A DNA stretch of 64,000 bases from Thamnaconus septentrionalis (lineage: Eukaryota; Chordata; Actinopteri; Tetraodontiformes; Monacanthidae): positions 25,738,361-25,802,360 of the forward strand of contig CM020501.1 of assembly GCA_009823395.1 (NCBI GenBank), given 5' to 3'. The notes under the pieces are model-generated. The model did no database searches, had not been told where the DNA came from, and worked only from the letters and a program-made list of their open reading frames with translations. Position numbers and translations under genes: made by a program. The first letter of the stretch is position 1. The number at the start of each line of letters is the position of its first letter. Below, piece after piece: positions 37,542 through 48,407 of this stretch.

Positions 37542-39052
37542 TTCCCTCATGCACCCTAGTTGGGTTGCTCACGTTAACATTTTATTTTTCCACCTTCCTG
37601 TTGTGACTGATCTTTTGTGATTTTTTGTTTGTTTTTTTGTTTTTACCACTTTTGTGATAAAAATATCGTAAATGTACCATTTAGTGGAAAAATGATGTAA
37701 CTATTACATTCATTATCCCTCGTACCCTTTGGATCTGTTTAATACCCATTGGAGGAAGATGGAATCAGATGCTGAGTGCGTCGTGGTGGATGTCTCCGTT
37801 TAGTTTCAAGTTTTCCTCGACGCGTTCGCGGCGTCCTCCCACCCAACTCTGTGGCTGTGGTGATCTGGGGAAATAGTGCGGCGACAACCTCCTGCCATCA
37901 TCCTCCAGTGACACGTCCCCACCTCCATCTCCGCCCCCCCCCACCCCATCAAGAAAAAAACACAGTCTTGTTAAATCCCAGAGACTATATGTCACCGTCA
38001 CATAATGAAATTTTCGCGGTGGCATCAGAGGCTTTACCGTGGGGTAACGTTTTATTCGCGAGGATAATGTAATGTACTTTTTTAATATTAAGTGTGCGTC
38101 CGTGTGTGGAGGTGGGTGGGATTAGATCTCCAACATACTGAAGTCTGTTTTATTTTTCATCAGATGACGCTAAGGCGACTCCAAAGAGGCTGATAAGACA
38201 AAATGAAGTGGTATTTTCAACAGTATTGAATGGTGATCAGCGTTGCACTCATTACTGCATTAATGCGCCGTGCCGCATAACCCGCCAGAAAAAGGTTTCA
38301 AGCGTAGGAAATGGGGGAGCTTGAACTGCGTATATGCAGATGATTCTAAGAATCCCATCGTAAAGGGTGGTTTATGAATAATTATTATCTACCCACGCCG
38401 CCTTCTCAACGCTCTGAGCTGACATGAAAGGCTCTTTAACAACAAAGTCAAAACCCACAAAAGAAATTTTGTGGGTTTAAGAAATTCTGTCTGTCAGGAA
38501 TTCATCCGGGGAATCGCATAAAGTGAATCTTTACCTGCTTCAGCAGAAGACCCATCTTGGATCTTTCTTTTTTTTTTTTCCCCTTGCAGTCAGGGTTTCT
38601 TGCGGGTGGCAGTAAACAGAGGCTAAGTATGCCCATTCACGACCTTAACTGGAATCGAGAATGCAAATTTGAAAGGTACGAGAAACTATGAAAGAAAATC
38701 CAGAACAACACAGCAGCTGCGAAAGAAATTGAAATCGTCACCCTCCTGCTGCCCTCGTCATCTAATTTTTCCCGCCCTATACTTGCCCGCGCCAGCGGTG
38801 GGTTAGCGATCCGGGTCTCCTGATGGCAATTACGCGCACAGGTAAAAGCGCGCCGCTGTTCAAGGCGAGATGAGTGCCTGTTATCAGGCGCGCTGTACCT
38901 CGCTCCCGCGCGTATGAAGCACCGCCTCGAGCACCTTGTTGTTTTTATTTTGGGGTGGGGGATCTGTGCATAATTACCCGCCAAAAGCAATATATGCCCT
39001 CTTCTTTCATTGACGATAGTTTTTCAGAACAGAGAAAGAAGCCCGCTGCTGC
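37542..39052 (+). repeat. duplicated block Z, copy 1
   Basis: It begins TTCCCTCATGCACCCTAGTT and ends AAGAAGCCCGCTGCTGC. It repeats at 40343-41892. No gene is seen. Contained hairpin: AAACCCACAAAA, GAAA loop, TTTTGTGGGTTT at 38451-38478. Confidence 0.88.
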
Positions 39053-39054
39053 AT

Positions 39055-39265
39055 TGAATTCGCTACACAGGGAGGGAGAGCCGGGGAGGTCTTCACTCAC
39101 TGATCTCTGCCTCCCGAGCTCCAACAATCTGATTTTTCCACCCGTCTGTCCGTCCGTCCGTCCTTCCACACGTCTTTCCTCCACTCATCCGCCAGCCGGC
39201 TCAGCTCAAACCTTCAAACCTCGTTACCTCATTAGCTGCTCGGCGAGCTTCACTTTCTCGCTTTC
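39055..39265 (+). repeat. third copy of the tail of block Y
   Basis: GAATTCGCTACACAGGGAGG, then ATCTCTGCCTCCCGAGCTCC and the GTCCGTCCGTCC run, match 37333-37535. Here it continues into sequence found only once, which suggests this junction is the genuine one. Confidence 0.85.
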
Positions 39266-40342
39266 TTTTGCTACAAAGCAGCAAACCCCCCGGCGGATCC
39301 ATGCACCGACCATGATGTCTGAGGCGTCGCCGGCAAACGTCGGAAATGAGGCGACTGGTTCAAATCAGGAATTCTGCACTCACTGATTCACAAAGGGACC
39401 TTAGAGGTGGAGAGTGCAAATAGGAAAAAAACAATCCTACTGCACGGTAACACGCTGCGGCCGTATTCTAGAGCAGGGGAGGGCAAACTTTTTGACTGGT
39501 GGGGCCACAATGGGTTCTAAAATTTGACAGAGGGGGCCGGAGCAGCAGCAGATGGATGGAGTGTTTTGGTGAGCCACCTCATAGAAGGAAAAACTATATC
39601 ATGTGATGTGTAGAAAACGCTCTTTAATGTCAATTGAAAATGAACGAAAGCATTACAAAAAAATCATTGTCTTTGAAGCTCCACGATATTTAGCTCTTTA
39701 TTGAAATTATTTTTAAAACACTGAAAAAATGGGTGAAATACAGCGATTTTTATGACTTACTGACTATTAATATAACTTCTTCAAGTTTGGCGGGCGGATT
39801 AAAATGCTTAATGGGCCGCGTATGGCCCCAGGGCCGTAGTTTGCCCGCACCTGTTCAAGAGCATTTCCCTCCTGTGGCAAGAGCAGGTCGCACAACAAGC
39901 GCTTCTGCGGTGTCTGAATCTTTTTCACGTGTTCCGTTGAGCAGAACCGGAAAAAAAAGGTACAAGAACATCTCTCGAGCCTTCAGTCACACCTCCAGAA
40001 CGCCAACGTCGAAGCATCTGTCATACCTGTCACACCTGTCATACCCGTCATACCATCCAGTCACGCTTCAAGCGATTATAAGCCGTAACTAGGGAAAAAG
40101 AAACTTTTTATGAGTAAAGCGACATTGCGGTGGGAGTCGCTGTGCCCTCGGCGGTGGATTTCAGACGCATTGAAACTGGCTTTGTTGCTTTTCGTGCTGA
40201 AACTGGGAGTTCACGGCTGCTATAAGCGCAGCTGACCACTAGATGTCACTGTCTTTTTTTTTTTTTAATACCTGCCAGAAACAGCTATTAAAAGATGTAC
40301 TGCCCATCTGCAACGCGTGTTAATACTGATGCTAAGACTCAC
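39266..40342 (+). other. unique interval between repeated blocks (xirp2 intron 2)
   Basis: No gene is seen. It contains a hAT element (39474-39853) and a short 10-bp tandem repeat of the TGTCATACC type at 40018-40055. It is single-copy in the window, unlike its neighbours. Confidence 0.6.
39474..39853 (+). mobile_element. non-autonomous hAT element, family 'GGGCAAACTTTTTGACT'
   Basis: It begins CAGGGGAGGGCAAACTTTTT and ends GTAGTTTGCCCGCACCTG. Flanks TTCTAGAG (39466-39473) and TTCAAGAG (39854-39861) match at 7 of 8 positions. Length is 380 bp with no transposase. Confidence 0.85.
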
Positions 40343-41892
40343 TTCCCTCATGCACCCTAGTTGGGTTGCTCACGTTAACATTTTTATTTTTCCACCTTCC
40401 TGTTGTGACTGATCTTTTTGTGATTTTTTTGTTTGTTTTTTTTGTTTTTTACCACTTTTTGTGATAAAAAATATCGTAAATGTACCATTTAGTGGAAAAA
40501 ATGATGTAACTGTGCATTCATTATCCTCATTACCCTTTGGATCTGTTTAATACCCATTGGAGGGAAGATGGAATCGGAATGCTGAGTGCGTCGTGGTGGA
40601 TGTCTCCCGTTTAGTTTCGAGGTTTTCCTCGACGCGTTGCGACGTCTCACTCCCACCCAACTCTGGCTCGTCAGTGATCTGAAATAGTGCGAAGCGACAG
40701 CCTCCTGCCATCCATCCCTCCAGCGTGACACGTCCCCACCTCCGGCTCCGCCCCCCCCCACCCCCATCAAGAAAAAAACACAGTCTTGTTAAATCCCAGG
40801 GAACTGTATGTCACCGCGTCACATAAATAGGGGCCCTCGCAGTGGCACATCAGAGACTTGCCGTGGGGTAACGTTTTATTGTGGATAATGTAATGTACTT
40901 TTTTTTATTAGAAGTGTGCGTCCGTGTGTGGAGGTGGGTGGCATTAGATCTCCAGCATGCTGAAGTCTGTTTTTATTTTTTCATCAGATGACCTTTAAGA
41001 GCGACTCCAAAGAAGGCTGATAAGACAAAATGAAGTGGTATTTTCAACAGTATTGAATGGTCGTCGGCGTTGCACTCATTACTGCACGTGTGCGCCGTGC
41101 ACGCAACCGCAGAAAAAGGTTTCCAAGTAGGAAATGGGGAGCTTGAACTGCACGTATATGCAGATGAATCCCATCGTAAAGGGTAGTTTATGAATAATTA
41201 TTATCTAACCCCGCCGCCTTCTCAGCGCTTCTGAGCTGACATAAAAGGCTCTTTAACAACAAAGTCAAAACCCACAAAAGAAATTTTGTGGGTTTGTTAA
41301 AAAATTCTGTCTGTCAGGGAATTCATCCAGGGAATCGCAAAAAGTCGATCCTTTTGCTTCTTTGGCTTAGAAGACCCATCTTGGATCTTTCTTTTTTTTT
41401 TTTCCCCTTGCAGTCAGGAGTTTTTGCGGGTGGCAGTAAACAGGGGGCTAATTATGCCCATTTACGACACTTAACTGGAATCGAGAATGCAAATTTGAAA
41501 TTACGAGAAACTCGCAAAAGAAAATCAGGAGCAACACAGCTGCGAAAGGGGTGAAATCGTCACCACTCCTGCTGCCTCGTCGCTCTAATTTTTCCCCGCC
41601 TATCGCCGCCGCCGCCGCCGGTCGTTAGCCGATCCCGGGTCTCCACGGTAACGAGCCACTTTTGAGTAAAAAGCGCCGCCGCTGTTTCAAGGGCGAGATG
41701 AGTGCCTCTGTTATCAGAGCGCCGCTGTACCTGCGCTCCCCGCCGCATGTGAAGCACCGCCTCGAGCACCTTGTTGTTTTTATTTTGGGGGTGGGGGGAT
41801 CTGTTACGCATAATTACCCTTCAAAAAGCAATATGTCTTCCCTCTTCTTTCATTGATAGTTTTCAAGAACAGAGAAAGAAGCCCGCTGCTGC
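40343..41892 (+). repeat. duplicated block Z, copy 2
   Basis: It is a copy of 37542-39052 with the same hairpin at 41268-41295. It differs by many single-base indels. After it the sequence becomes single-copy (CTGCTGCCTGGTCATGTGAC). Confidence 0.88.
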
Positions 41893-44848
41893 TGCTGCCT
41901 GGTCATGTGACCCACTGCTGGGGTGAAAGCTGGTTACCAGCAGTCAGTCAGTCAGTCAGTCAGTCAGTCTGGAACCCCGCGTGTGTTTTTTTTTTAACCT
42001 CCGTACCTTTGCAGCTGTCGTCTGTGCGTCTGCCTCGCTCAAGTGACGAGGCGTTTAAAGATAGCGGGACCGTTTGGCACTGTCCAGTCTCGCCCAGTGT
42101 CCCCCCGTCCCTCTCAAAATTACTATGCACCCGTGTGAGTCATGCTGGTAGCAGCAGACAGCGCTGGTCATTTTCAAGAGGTTTGAATAAAGAGCACAGT
42201 GGAGAAATAAGCAGGCTTCTAAAACAATGACAATAAAACCTTGAACAAGCCGTCTCTGTTTGCAAAGAGGCACTAAAATCCTGAGGCGCAGTCTTTTTCT
42301 CCCTAAGAACAAAAAGCAAAAAAATAAAAATAAAGAAGTTGATTGATCAAATAAGTTAAATCCTCGGGATAAGGGAGTAGATTCACCGCGTATGCATTGA
42401 TTGCAATTATTCGGCCGCCTTTGCTGCGGCAGCTGGGGCCTGCTCATATTTCACCTCAAATCTGCCTCTTCTCCCCAGCCTCCTTTTAGCATTTTTTATT
42501 TAGAGATGGCATTGAAATACAGTGTTTGCTTTCCAACATTATACAGACAATTTTTGCCACTCACAATATTTTTTTTTCCTTTTTACAAAACTGAACAAAA
42601 TACCAAAAAATCAGATATGTTATTTTTGAAACACAATGTGAAAGACGGGTAAATATGAGGGAGTGAAAAGAAAGAAGAAAGGCCTGTCAGTGAGTTTTAA
42701 CATAAAATATGAGCATTACAAACAAATTGTTAAAGTTCACCAAGACATTTAACAATAGAAGAAAAGGGCCAGAGTCAACCTTTCAGCTCGAACATTCATA
42801 GGGCACCGATGATGACCAACTATAATTATCCACTCCAGTATTGTACGTGGATCAGGGTGCAACCAATGCCTCGTAAGGGCTTTTTCCCCCAGCATTTATC
42901 AAGATAGCCTGAAATTGTTTTCAACCAGTTTTAAGCTCTTAGTGCGCAGTTCCAACCACTCAGCTTCACTTTTAATGACCTCTGACGGAGCGCGCCGCTC
43001 GAACGGGACGGAGAGGTTGAAGGAGCAACAGCTGCTGCCTGGAAATGATTAAAGCGAGTCACTCAGATCAGAACTAGACAGCGTGGTCGCATTAATAACG
43101 GTGCACTCTGGCCTTTCGTAAAGATGGTCCAATCGCTCTCTGCTCAGTGCCAGCTGGGGCGCGGAGCCGTAGCTACAGTAGCTAGCATTCATGTGCAATG
43201 GGACACAGGCGGCTGGCTAGGTCACATACAGCACATCTCATTATATCTCATTAGTTTTGCTTCAAAAGGTCAGTTAGTTAGTAAACGGAATTGATTTTCC
43301 GTTCACTTGTTTTGCTTAACTCGGCGCATATGCTGGCAAAAGAATCTGATTGGCTGAATCGGATGAATCGGAAATAGATGCATCCCAAGTGGTTTGACAA
43401 GTTCATTGTCTCTTTTGTTGTTCGTTGTTTCACCACAAAGACACAACAAAAATAGCTGCAAAGTGCTTTGCTTCCGTCTGATCCGGCGCCAACGGAGCCG
43501 CGGGTGAACATGTTGTCTGCAGCGGCGGCGACTGCTGCGTTAGCACGTACGGCGCAGGTCTCATGTCACATCAATGAGAGGGGCTGGGGGAGGCAGAGGA
43601 GGAGGAGGAGGCGGCGCTGGCGGCGGTGGTGGTGGTATCCTCGAGCGGGGAAATATTGATGGCGCTCCTCCCTGTTGTAAAGTGTCATGGAGGAAGAAAA
43701 AAAAAATGCTACGATATGGATTCTGCCGCCACCTTCATTTGCATTTAAAAAGGGAAATGCAGTGTGTGCTTGTGTTTGCGTGATGCACGTGGCGTCGTGA
43801 GGATGGGCGGTAGCTTTTAAACCAACACGTCCGGGATGTTCTCGGAAAGAGGGCTGACATTTTAGCCCGCGACGTTGACGACTTTTATCACCGACTGGCC
43901 TGTTTGCGACGCACCAGCTCGGAAATCGCGGCTGCGTGCCCGGGAGCTGCCGCATAAATGTTTCATCAAAAAAAAGTAATGACAATCCCAAAAGGCGGTC
44001 ATTGTACCAAAGAGCGGATTGGCGGGCCGAGGCCACCCAATCTCCATCTCTGGTTCTCATCCCTTCTGCTGTAATAAGCAGTGACTCACTCACTTTTACT
44101 TCAGGGCGATGCTTTGTGTTAGCGTGCGCGAGGGAGGCAACGGTACAGTTTCCCCACGGTTCGGTATGCATCACGGCTTATGGGTACAGTGTGGTTTTGA
44201 AATCTTAATATAAAACTACTCTGACTAGCAAAGGCAACATTGCATTGTAAAAATAATCAAAAGCAGCGATAGAATCGAATCAAACCACAAACTTTATTTT
44301 TTTTTTTTAGGAAAAATGTGCACTACCAGATCAAATTAAACAAACACAAAACCACACAAGTTCAACATAAAGGTTACGACTATGCAATAAAAATGAACAA
44401 AATTTTAACCCACTTACAGCCAAATCAAGACATTTTCATTTTATTGGGCTGGTGGGTCAAATAATATATAACGGGATTTCTTTTTTTATGACAGCCGGTT
44501 GCGCCTGAGGCAGAAGTTTCTGGCCGAAACGTACCGGAACCGGACAGGGCGTACCGAATGGTACTGTAAAATACTGAATATTGTCGCAGCCCGATATGAT
44601 TCTGAGATGTGATTCGGTGCCACTCGGAAGTGTGACTTATTCACACCTTGGCAATTATTTACTCGCCCGCCGCTTTCCACAGTGTGAGTGACGCACTCTT
44701 CCGGTTTTAAAACGACACCTCACCCTTCGCGTCAGTAACGGCGGACGCAGTTGCGCGTCGAGTTCCCAATTTCCAATTTCCTCCATCTTCGCCCGTCTGA
44801 CGCCCCGGTCTCATGTTTATCTGTTTTTTCTGCCCCCCCGCCCCGCAG
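41893..44848 (+). other. xirp2 intron 2, 3' part, non-coding
   Basis: No gene is seen. A CAGT run is at 41938-41968. A GGA/GGC-rich stretch at 43570-43640 produces Gly/Arg-rich frames that are compositional. Confidence 0.6.
41938..41968 (+). repeat. (CAGT)n microsatellite
   Basis: Seven near-perfect CAGT units. Confidence 0.9.
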
Positions 44849-44986
44849 ATGATGGATGAGTCGGAGGCCTGCTCGCTGCCCGGCGGCCTGGCCAGCGTCA
44901 AGAGGCAGTTCGAGAAGCAGGAGTTCTCCTCCACCAGCTCCCAGTCCAGCGTCACGCAGTTTCATTTCGAGCAGAGGTCCGTCCAG
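44849..44986 (+). CDS. xirp2: xirp2 coding exon 3
   Basis: The acceptor is preceded by a strong pyrimidine tract (CCCCCCCGCCCCGCAG) and the donor is GTCCAG|GTGAGA. The exon is 138 nt, 46 codons, phase 0 at both ends. It encodes MMDESEACSLPGGLASVKRQ, then FEKQEFSSTSSQSS and a TQFHFEQRSVQ tail. The first 25 or so residues match the conserved XIRP N-terminal block (mammalian form [20 protein letters not shown], from memory). The exon opens with two ATG codons, so translation could also begin here in transcripts with a different first exon. Confidence 0.9.
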
Positions 44987-45309
44987 GTGAGAGCGCAATC
45001 ACGGATCTCCCCCCCCTCCCACCCAGCCTCACCCAAACTTCCCCCCAAAAAAGACCAGCCGCAGTCGGCCCAGGGTGATGTGCACCTCCGTGAGTGACAA
45101 CAGCCGCATCGGGAAATTGCTTTCTTTTTTTTTTGATTTAATCTTTTTCTCATCTTTAAGTTCACTTTTTCTGCCTGTACTTGCAAAAGTTTGGCTGCTT
45201 TCTGGAGCTTGCAAAGTAACCAATGAAATCCCATGGGACTTCAACTCGCGACGTCATCGTAATTTCAAATTTCAAAAATGAAATAATGCAAATCACATTA
45301 ATCTGAATT

Positions 45310-45505
45310 GGAAATCTCTAAATTGACCGAAGGGGTGTGTGTGTGTGAGTGTGATTGGTTGTTTGTGTCATTGTGGCCCTGTGATGAAGTGGCCACTGGT
45401 CCAGGGTGTCACCCTGCCTTCACCCTATGACACTGGGAGAGGCTCCAGCAGACCTCCAACACTCTTGAGTGCAGGAGGAAGCGGGTATTGAAAATGTATT
45501 GCTGC
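45310..45505 (+). mobile_element. common teleost dispersed repeat, 3' half
   Basis: CTAAATTGACCGAAGGGGTG, then GGCCCTGTGATGAAGTGGCC, CAGGGTGTCACCCTGCCTTC and AGCGGGTATTGAAAATGTA follow the order of the repeat family at 78-146 and 402-505. Confidence 0.65.
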
Positions 45506-45680
45506 ATTATTAATCTAAACAGGTCAGATTTGATTTGCTAAACTCGAGATATGTTTCACTGCACGTTGAACCAAAGGTTTGACAAATGTATCACACAGTG
45601 TACAAAAAATGAGTCTCCGTCAGAAAATAGGTCGACGTTAGCAAATTACAGCCAATTTACGCTACCAAGCTTCTCGATCG

Positions 45681-45741
45681 GTGACGTGCGACCAATCCGA
45701 CTAAATCGACTAATCGATCGGTCAGATTGGTCGCGCGTCAC
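45681..45741. repeat. inverted repeat, 17-bp arms with 27-base loop
   Basis: GTGACGTGCGACCAATC (45681-45697) pairs with GATTGGTCGCGCGTCAC (45725-45741) at 16 of 17 positions. The loop holds GACTAAATCGACTAATCGAT, itself semi-palindromic. It may be the core of a small MITE. Confidence 0.75.
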
Positions 45742-46377
45742 TCGTTGAGACAGTGTATCCAAATCCAATCAACACTCTGATGATGTGATCGTCCAAGCCT
45801 TCACCGTCTTTTGCAACGGCAGAAACAAGTCAGAAGACTTGCGCTTGTGGGCGCAACGTGAGACTGAATGATTTTGCATTCCAAGTTTTCCAAGACGGAG
45901 CTCTCCGCCTGGGTCGAATCAAAAGCGTGTGCTGCAAACTTTGCACACATGGATGACCCGGGCGCCGCTTGGATCTTGGCGGAGTGAGGTCAGCGGGCAC
46001 GCTCCGCCACCGACCCCTGTCTGCTCATTCAGGCGGGTGGCGCGGCGGAATCATCGAGGGAATGCCAGCATTTTGCTTGAACGCTGAAATTCCGACTGTT
46101 TGCTTGGCCGCGACGGCAGAGTCCTCTCCGCTCCAGTTTCCCTCACAGGTGCAGCGGCAGAGTCGTTTTTTTACCGTGGCTGGTACCTCCCGGAAAAGAC
46201 GGAATCATCTCGACATGGGTGCTTCCGGAGACGCTGCGCCCACCTCCGGCCTTCCATGTATATTTCATATTACCAGCAGATAATAGACGGCCAAATATTA
46301 GATTCCTCTTCAATCCCCTTCTGCGGCGTCTCATTTCACCTCTGTAAGGCTTGTTGTAATGCAATATCAACCCCGCA

Positions 46378-46421
<44 letters not shown>
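46378..46421 (+). repeat. (CT)n microsatellite
   Basis: About 20 CT units lie 220 bp upstream of exon 4. Confidence 0.95.
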
Positions 46422-46423
<2 letters not shown>

Positions 46424-46644
46424 TGTCTGATTTAAATCCTTCCTCCCCCGAGCAGCGTTTTTTTTCCAGAACGGAGGAACATTTGTCAGCGGCCACAGAA
46501 ACAAGTTTTGTTAAGATTACCAGCGAGTGGGCGGGCGGGGAAACACGCTCATCCCACTCAGTCTCTTGCTGTTGTTTTTGCCACCGTGCGCTCATATTTC
46601 CTGTACCGCACATCCCCATTTCCCTGCTTCTCTGTGTTCCACAG

Positions 46645-46725
46645 GAGTCGTCGAGCTCCTCGGAGGTGGCGGCGGCGGCGAGGAGCGGCGCCAGGGAGGC
46701 GGCGCTCTACCACGGCGGGCAAGAG
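46645..46725 (+). CDS. xirp2: xirp2 coding exon 4
   Basis: The acceptor is GTGTTCCACAG|GAG and the donor is CAAGAG|GTACCA. The exon is 81 nt, 27 codons, phase 0 at both ends. It encodes a low-complexity Ser then Ala/Arg stretch (ESSSSSEVAAAARSG) ending ALYHGGQE. Mammalian XIRP2 has a similarly placed, poorly conserved segment between the MMEESE block and the VSTKLLKEQF block. The call rests on the splice sites and phase, since the peptide is weakly informative. Because it is symmetric in phase it could be skipped without changing the frame. Confidence 0.72.
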
Positions 46726-46909
46726 GTACCATCAATCCCCCCGCTCTCCGCGAGGGCAGCACTTTGCTGCTAATGAACTCGTCTGGGAACTTTTGCCCCC
46801 CCCCTCCGCCATGTCACGCCAGGCCTTAACATCTTGCTGATTTAAAACAGTCAGAGACCGCAGCGCCGGCGCCGTGCTAACGGGTTTTTTTTCCGCCATC
46901 ATTTCACAG

Positions 46910-46979
46910 GTGATCCACGATGAGAGATTCCACCATAACAGCGTTGCAGCCAGTTACGGGAGCCATTACAATGAAACAG
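46910..46979 (+). CDS. xirp2: xirp2 coding exon 5
   Basis: The acceptor is CATTTCACAG|GTG and the donor is GAAACAG|GTGATT. The exon is 70 nt and begins in phase 0 and ends in phase 1. It encodes VIHDERFHHNSVAASYGSHY followed by NET and the first base of the next codon. The next exon supplies the remaining two bases (G|TT, Val). It lies only 184 bp after exon 4. The peptide is not strongly diagnostic alone, but the phase fits between exons 4 and 6 exactly. Confidence 0.75.
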
Positions 46980-47347
46980 GTGATTCAGCGCCTGTCTTTT
47001 ATATTGTAATTTGCACATTTTTATCAGAGCGCCCTTATGTCCTGTACATTAATGATTGTTCCTGCCGGCGGTGAGGAGTAAAGGATGAGCTATGAAAATG
47101 ACTGCGGATGATTTCCCATTCAGTGCATAGCAGCAAATCTAATCTGGGCCAAAGTCGGCGAGGTAAAAATATTGGCGAGTGGAAATTGGGAAGTCGCCGC
47201 TGCATGGTTTCAGAAAATGAAAACTACTCAGGTTTTTAATGAAATGATTTATTTCTCTTCCCATTCCCTGCCCCCCCCGTCCTCTCGCGGAGCTCCTCTC
47301 GATGCAAATGAGCTAATGAGGCAGCCTTCTTCTCGTGTCTAATTCAG
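46980..47347 (+). other. xirp2 intron 5
   Basis: It is non-coding, 368 bp, with GT at the start and a C-rich then T-rich run before the AATTCAG acceptor. Confidence 0.75.
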
Positions 47348-47451
47348 TTACGCTCATCGGAGGAGAGGACCTACCAAAGGTCTCCACGCAGGCTTTGAAG
47401 CAGCAATACGAAAAAACCATCGAGGAAGCCACGCCCGCCAAAGAAATTAAG
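47348..47451 (+). CDS. xirp2: xirp2 coding exon 6 (last exon shared by both isoforms)
   Basis: The acceptor is GTCTAATTCAG|TT and the donor is ATTAAG|GTAATG. The exon is 104 nt, entered with two bases, and encodes TLIGGEDLPKVSTQALKQQY then EKTIEEATPAKEIK. It matches the mammalian XIRP2 segment around EIPKVSTKLLKEQFEKS...TPAKQIK (from memory). It ends in phase 0. Both the giant exon (48408) and the LIM exon (58873) begin in phase 0, so this donor can serve both isoforms without a frame change. Confidence 0.9.
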
Positions 47452-48407
47452 GTAATGATGATGTCTGTTTACCTAAGCAGGCATTCCTCTTATTCGCCAT
47501 AAGCGAGCGCGGAGATGAGGCCGCATCAGGAAATAATCAAAAGGGAAACTGTGCACGCTGTGACTTGATGGAGAATAAATTGGACTGGATGAAAGAGCTC
47601 ATGTCATTAAACAGCAACAGCCAGAAACGTCGCTCCCTCGCTGATAAAAGGAAAGTGCCACATTAAATCCAGAGCTCATCCTATAGATGTTGTATACAGA
47701 ATAATCAGAAAGGTGCAATATTTAAATGGCCAGTGTGTAATATTTAGTGGGTCCTGTTAACATATTATAGACTATAGATGTGGATTTATTTAAAAAATAA
47801 AAAAAGATGAATACTTACATTTTTCATTGGCTAATAATAAGCATTTACACTTGCGCAAAGTAAATATGGAGAATGTAAATAGCCTGGAACATGGACCCAT
47901 CTGCTCGGGGTTTTGTGATTCTTGTTTCTTTTTTTCTGTGTCACAGCTGGTTTATGATATGTGTGAAGAGCGAGTTTATGATCAAGAGAGAGACTGGTCT
48001 GGCCTTTTCCCAGGTGGAAAAGGCCAGATGGAATTTTCTGTGAGAGATGTTTGCAGAGTGATGCTGAAGTCGCCGGCTTTCTGCAGGGCAGGTCATGCTA
48101 CCTACCTGTCTGTGTGCAGCTCCCTTCAAAATATGAGGCTAAAGTCATAAATTGACAGTAAGAGTAATGTAATACATGACAAGTAACCAAATATTGATTT
48201 TCTGCAGTATGCTTTTTTACCACTAGGTGCCACTAACTCTCTCACTCTGGGCCTTTAAAATTTTCCGGGTTGACAGATTCATTGAAAATATGTTTTTTTT
48301 AAGCGTTGCTTTTCTCTCTTGGTGTGAAATATCATCATTACGTTATATTTTAGATTTAAAATCCCCAATTTTCCTTTTTTCATTAACAAAACCCCTCCAA
48401 ACCGTAG
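47452..48407 (+). other. xirp2 intron 6
   Basis: It is non-coding. Around 47705-47760 it holds a diverged piece (GGCCAGTGTGTAATATTTAG) of the 'GGTCCAGTGTGTAA' MITE. The acceptor for the giant exon is ACCCCTCCAAACCGTAG. Confidence 0.7.

Larger units (their letters stand above)
44987..46644 (+). other. xirp2 intron 3
   Basis: It is non-coding. It contains the 3' half of the common dispersed repeat (45310-45505), a 17-bp inverted repeat (45681-45741) and a CT run (46378-46421). Confidence 0.7.

Noticed and set aside
43566..44174. 202-codon minus-strand frame in intron 2
   Set aside because: It has no recognisable family, a Gly/Arg/Leu-rich end from a GGA/GGC repeat, and overlapping plus-strand frames of the same kind.
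44813..45097. Exon 3 as the start of an independent small protein
   Set aside because: The upstream part is the pyrimidine tract of the acceptor and the downstream part runs past a good donor into intron. The peptide belongs to Xirp2.
48217..48235. CTCF-like motif ACCACTAGGTGCCACTAAC in intron 6
   Set aside because: It has a mismatch at the GGC end of the core and is single. Variants of 'ACCACTAGRTG' also occur in local repeats, so it is too weak to list.
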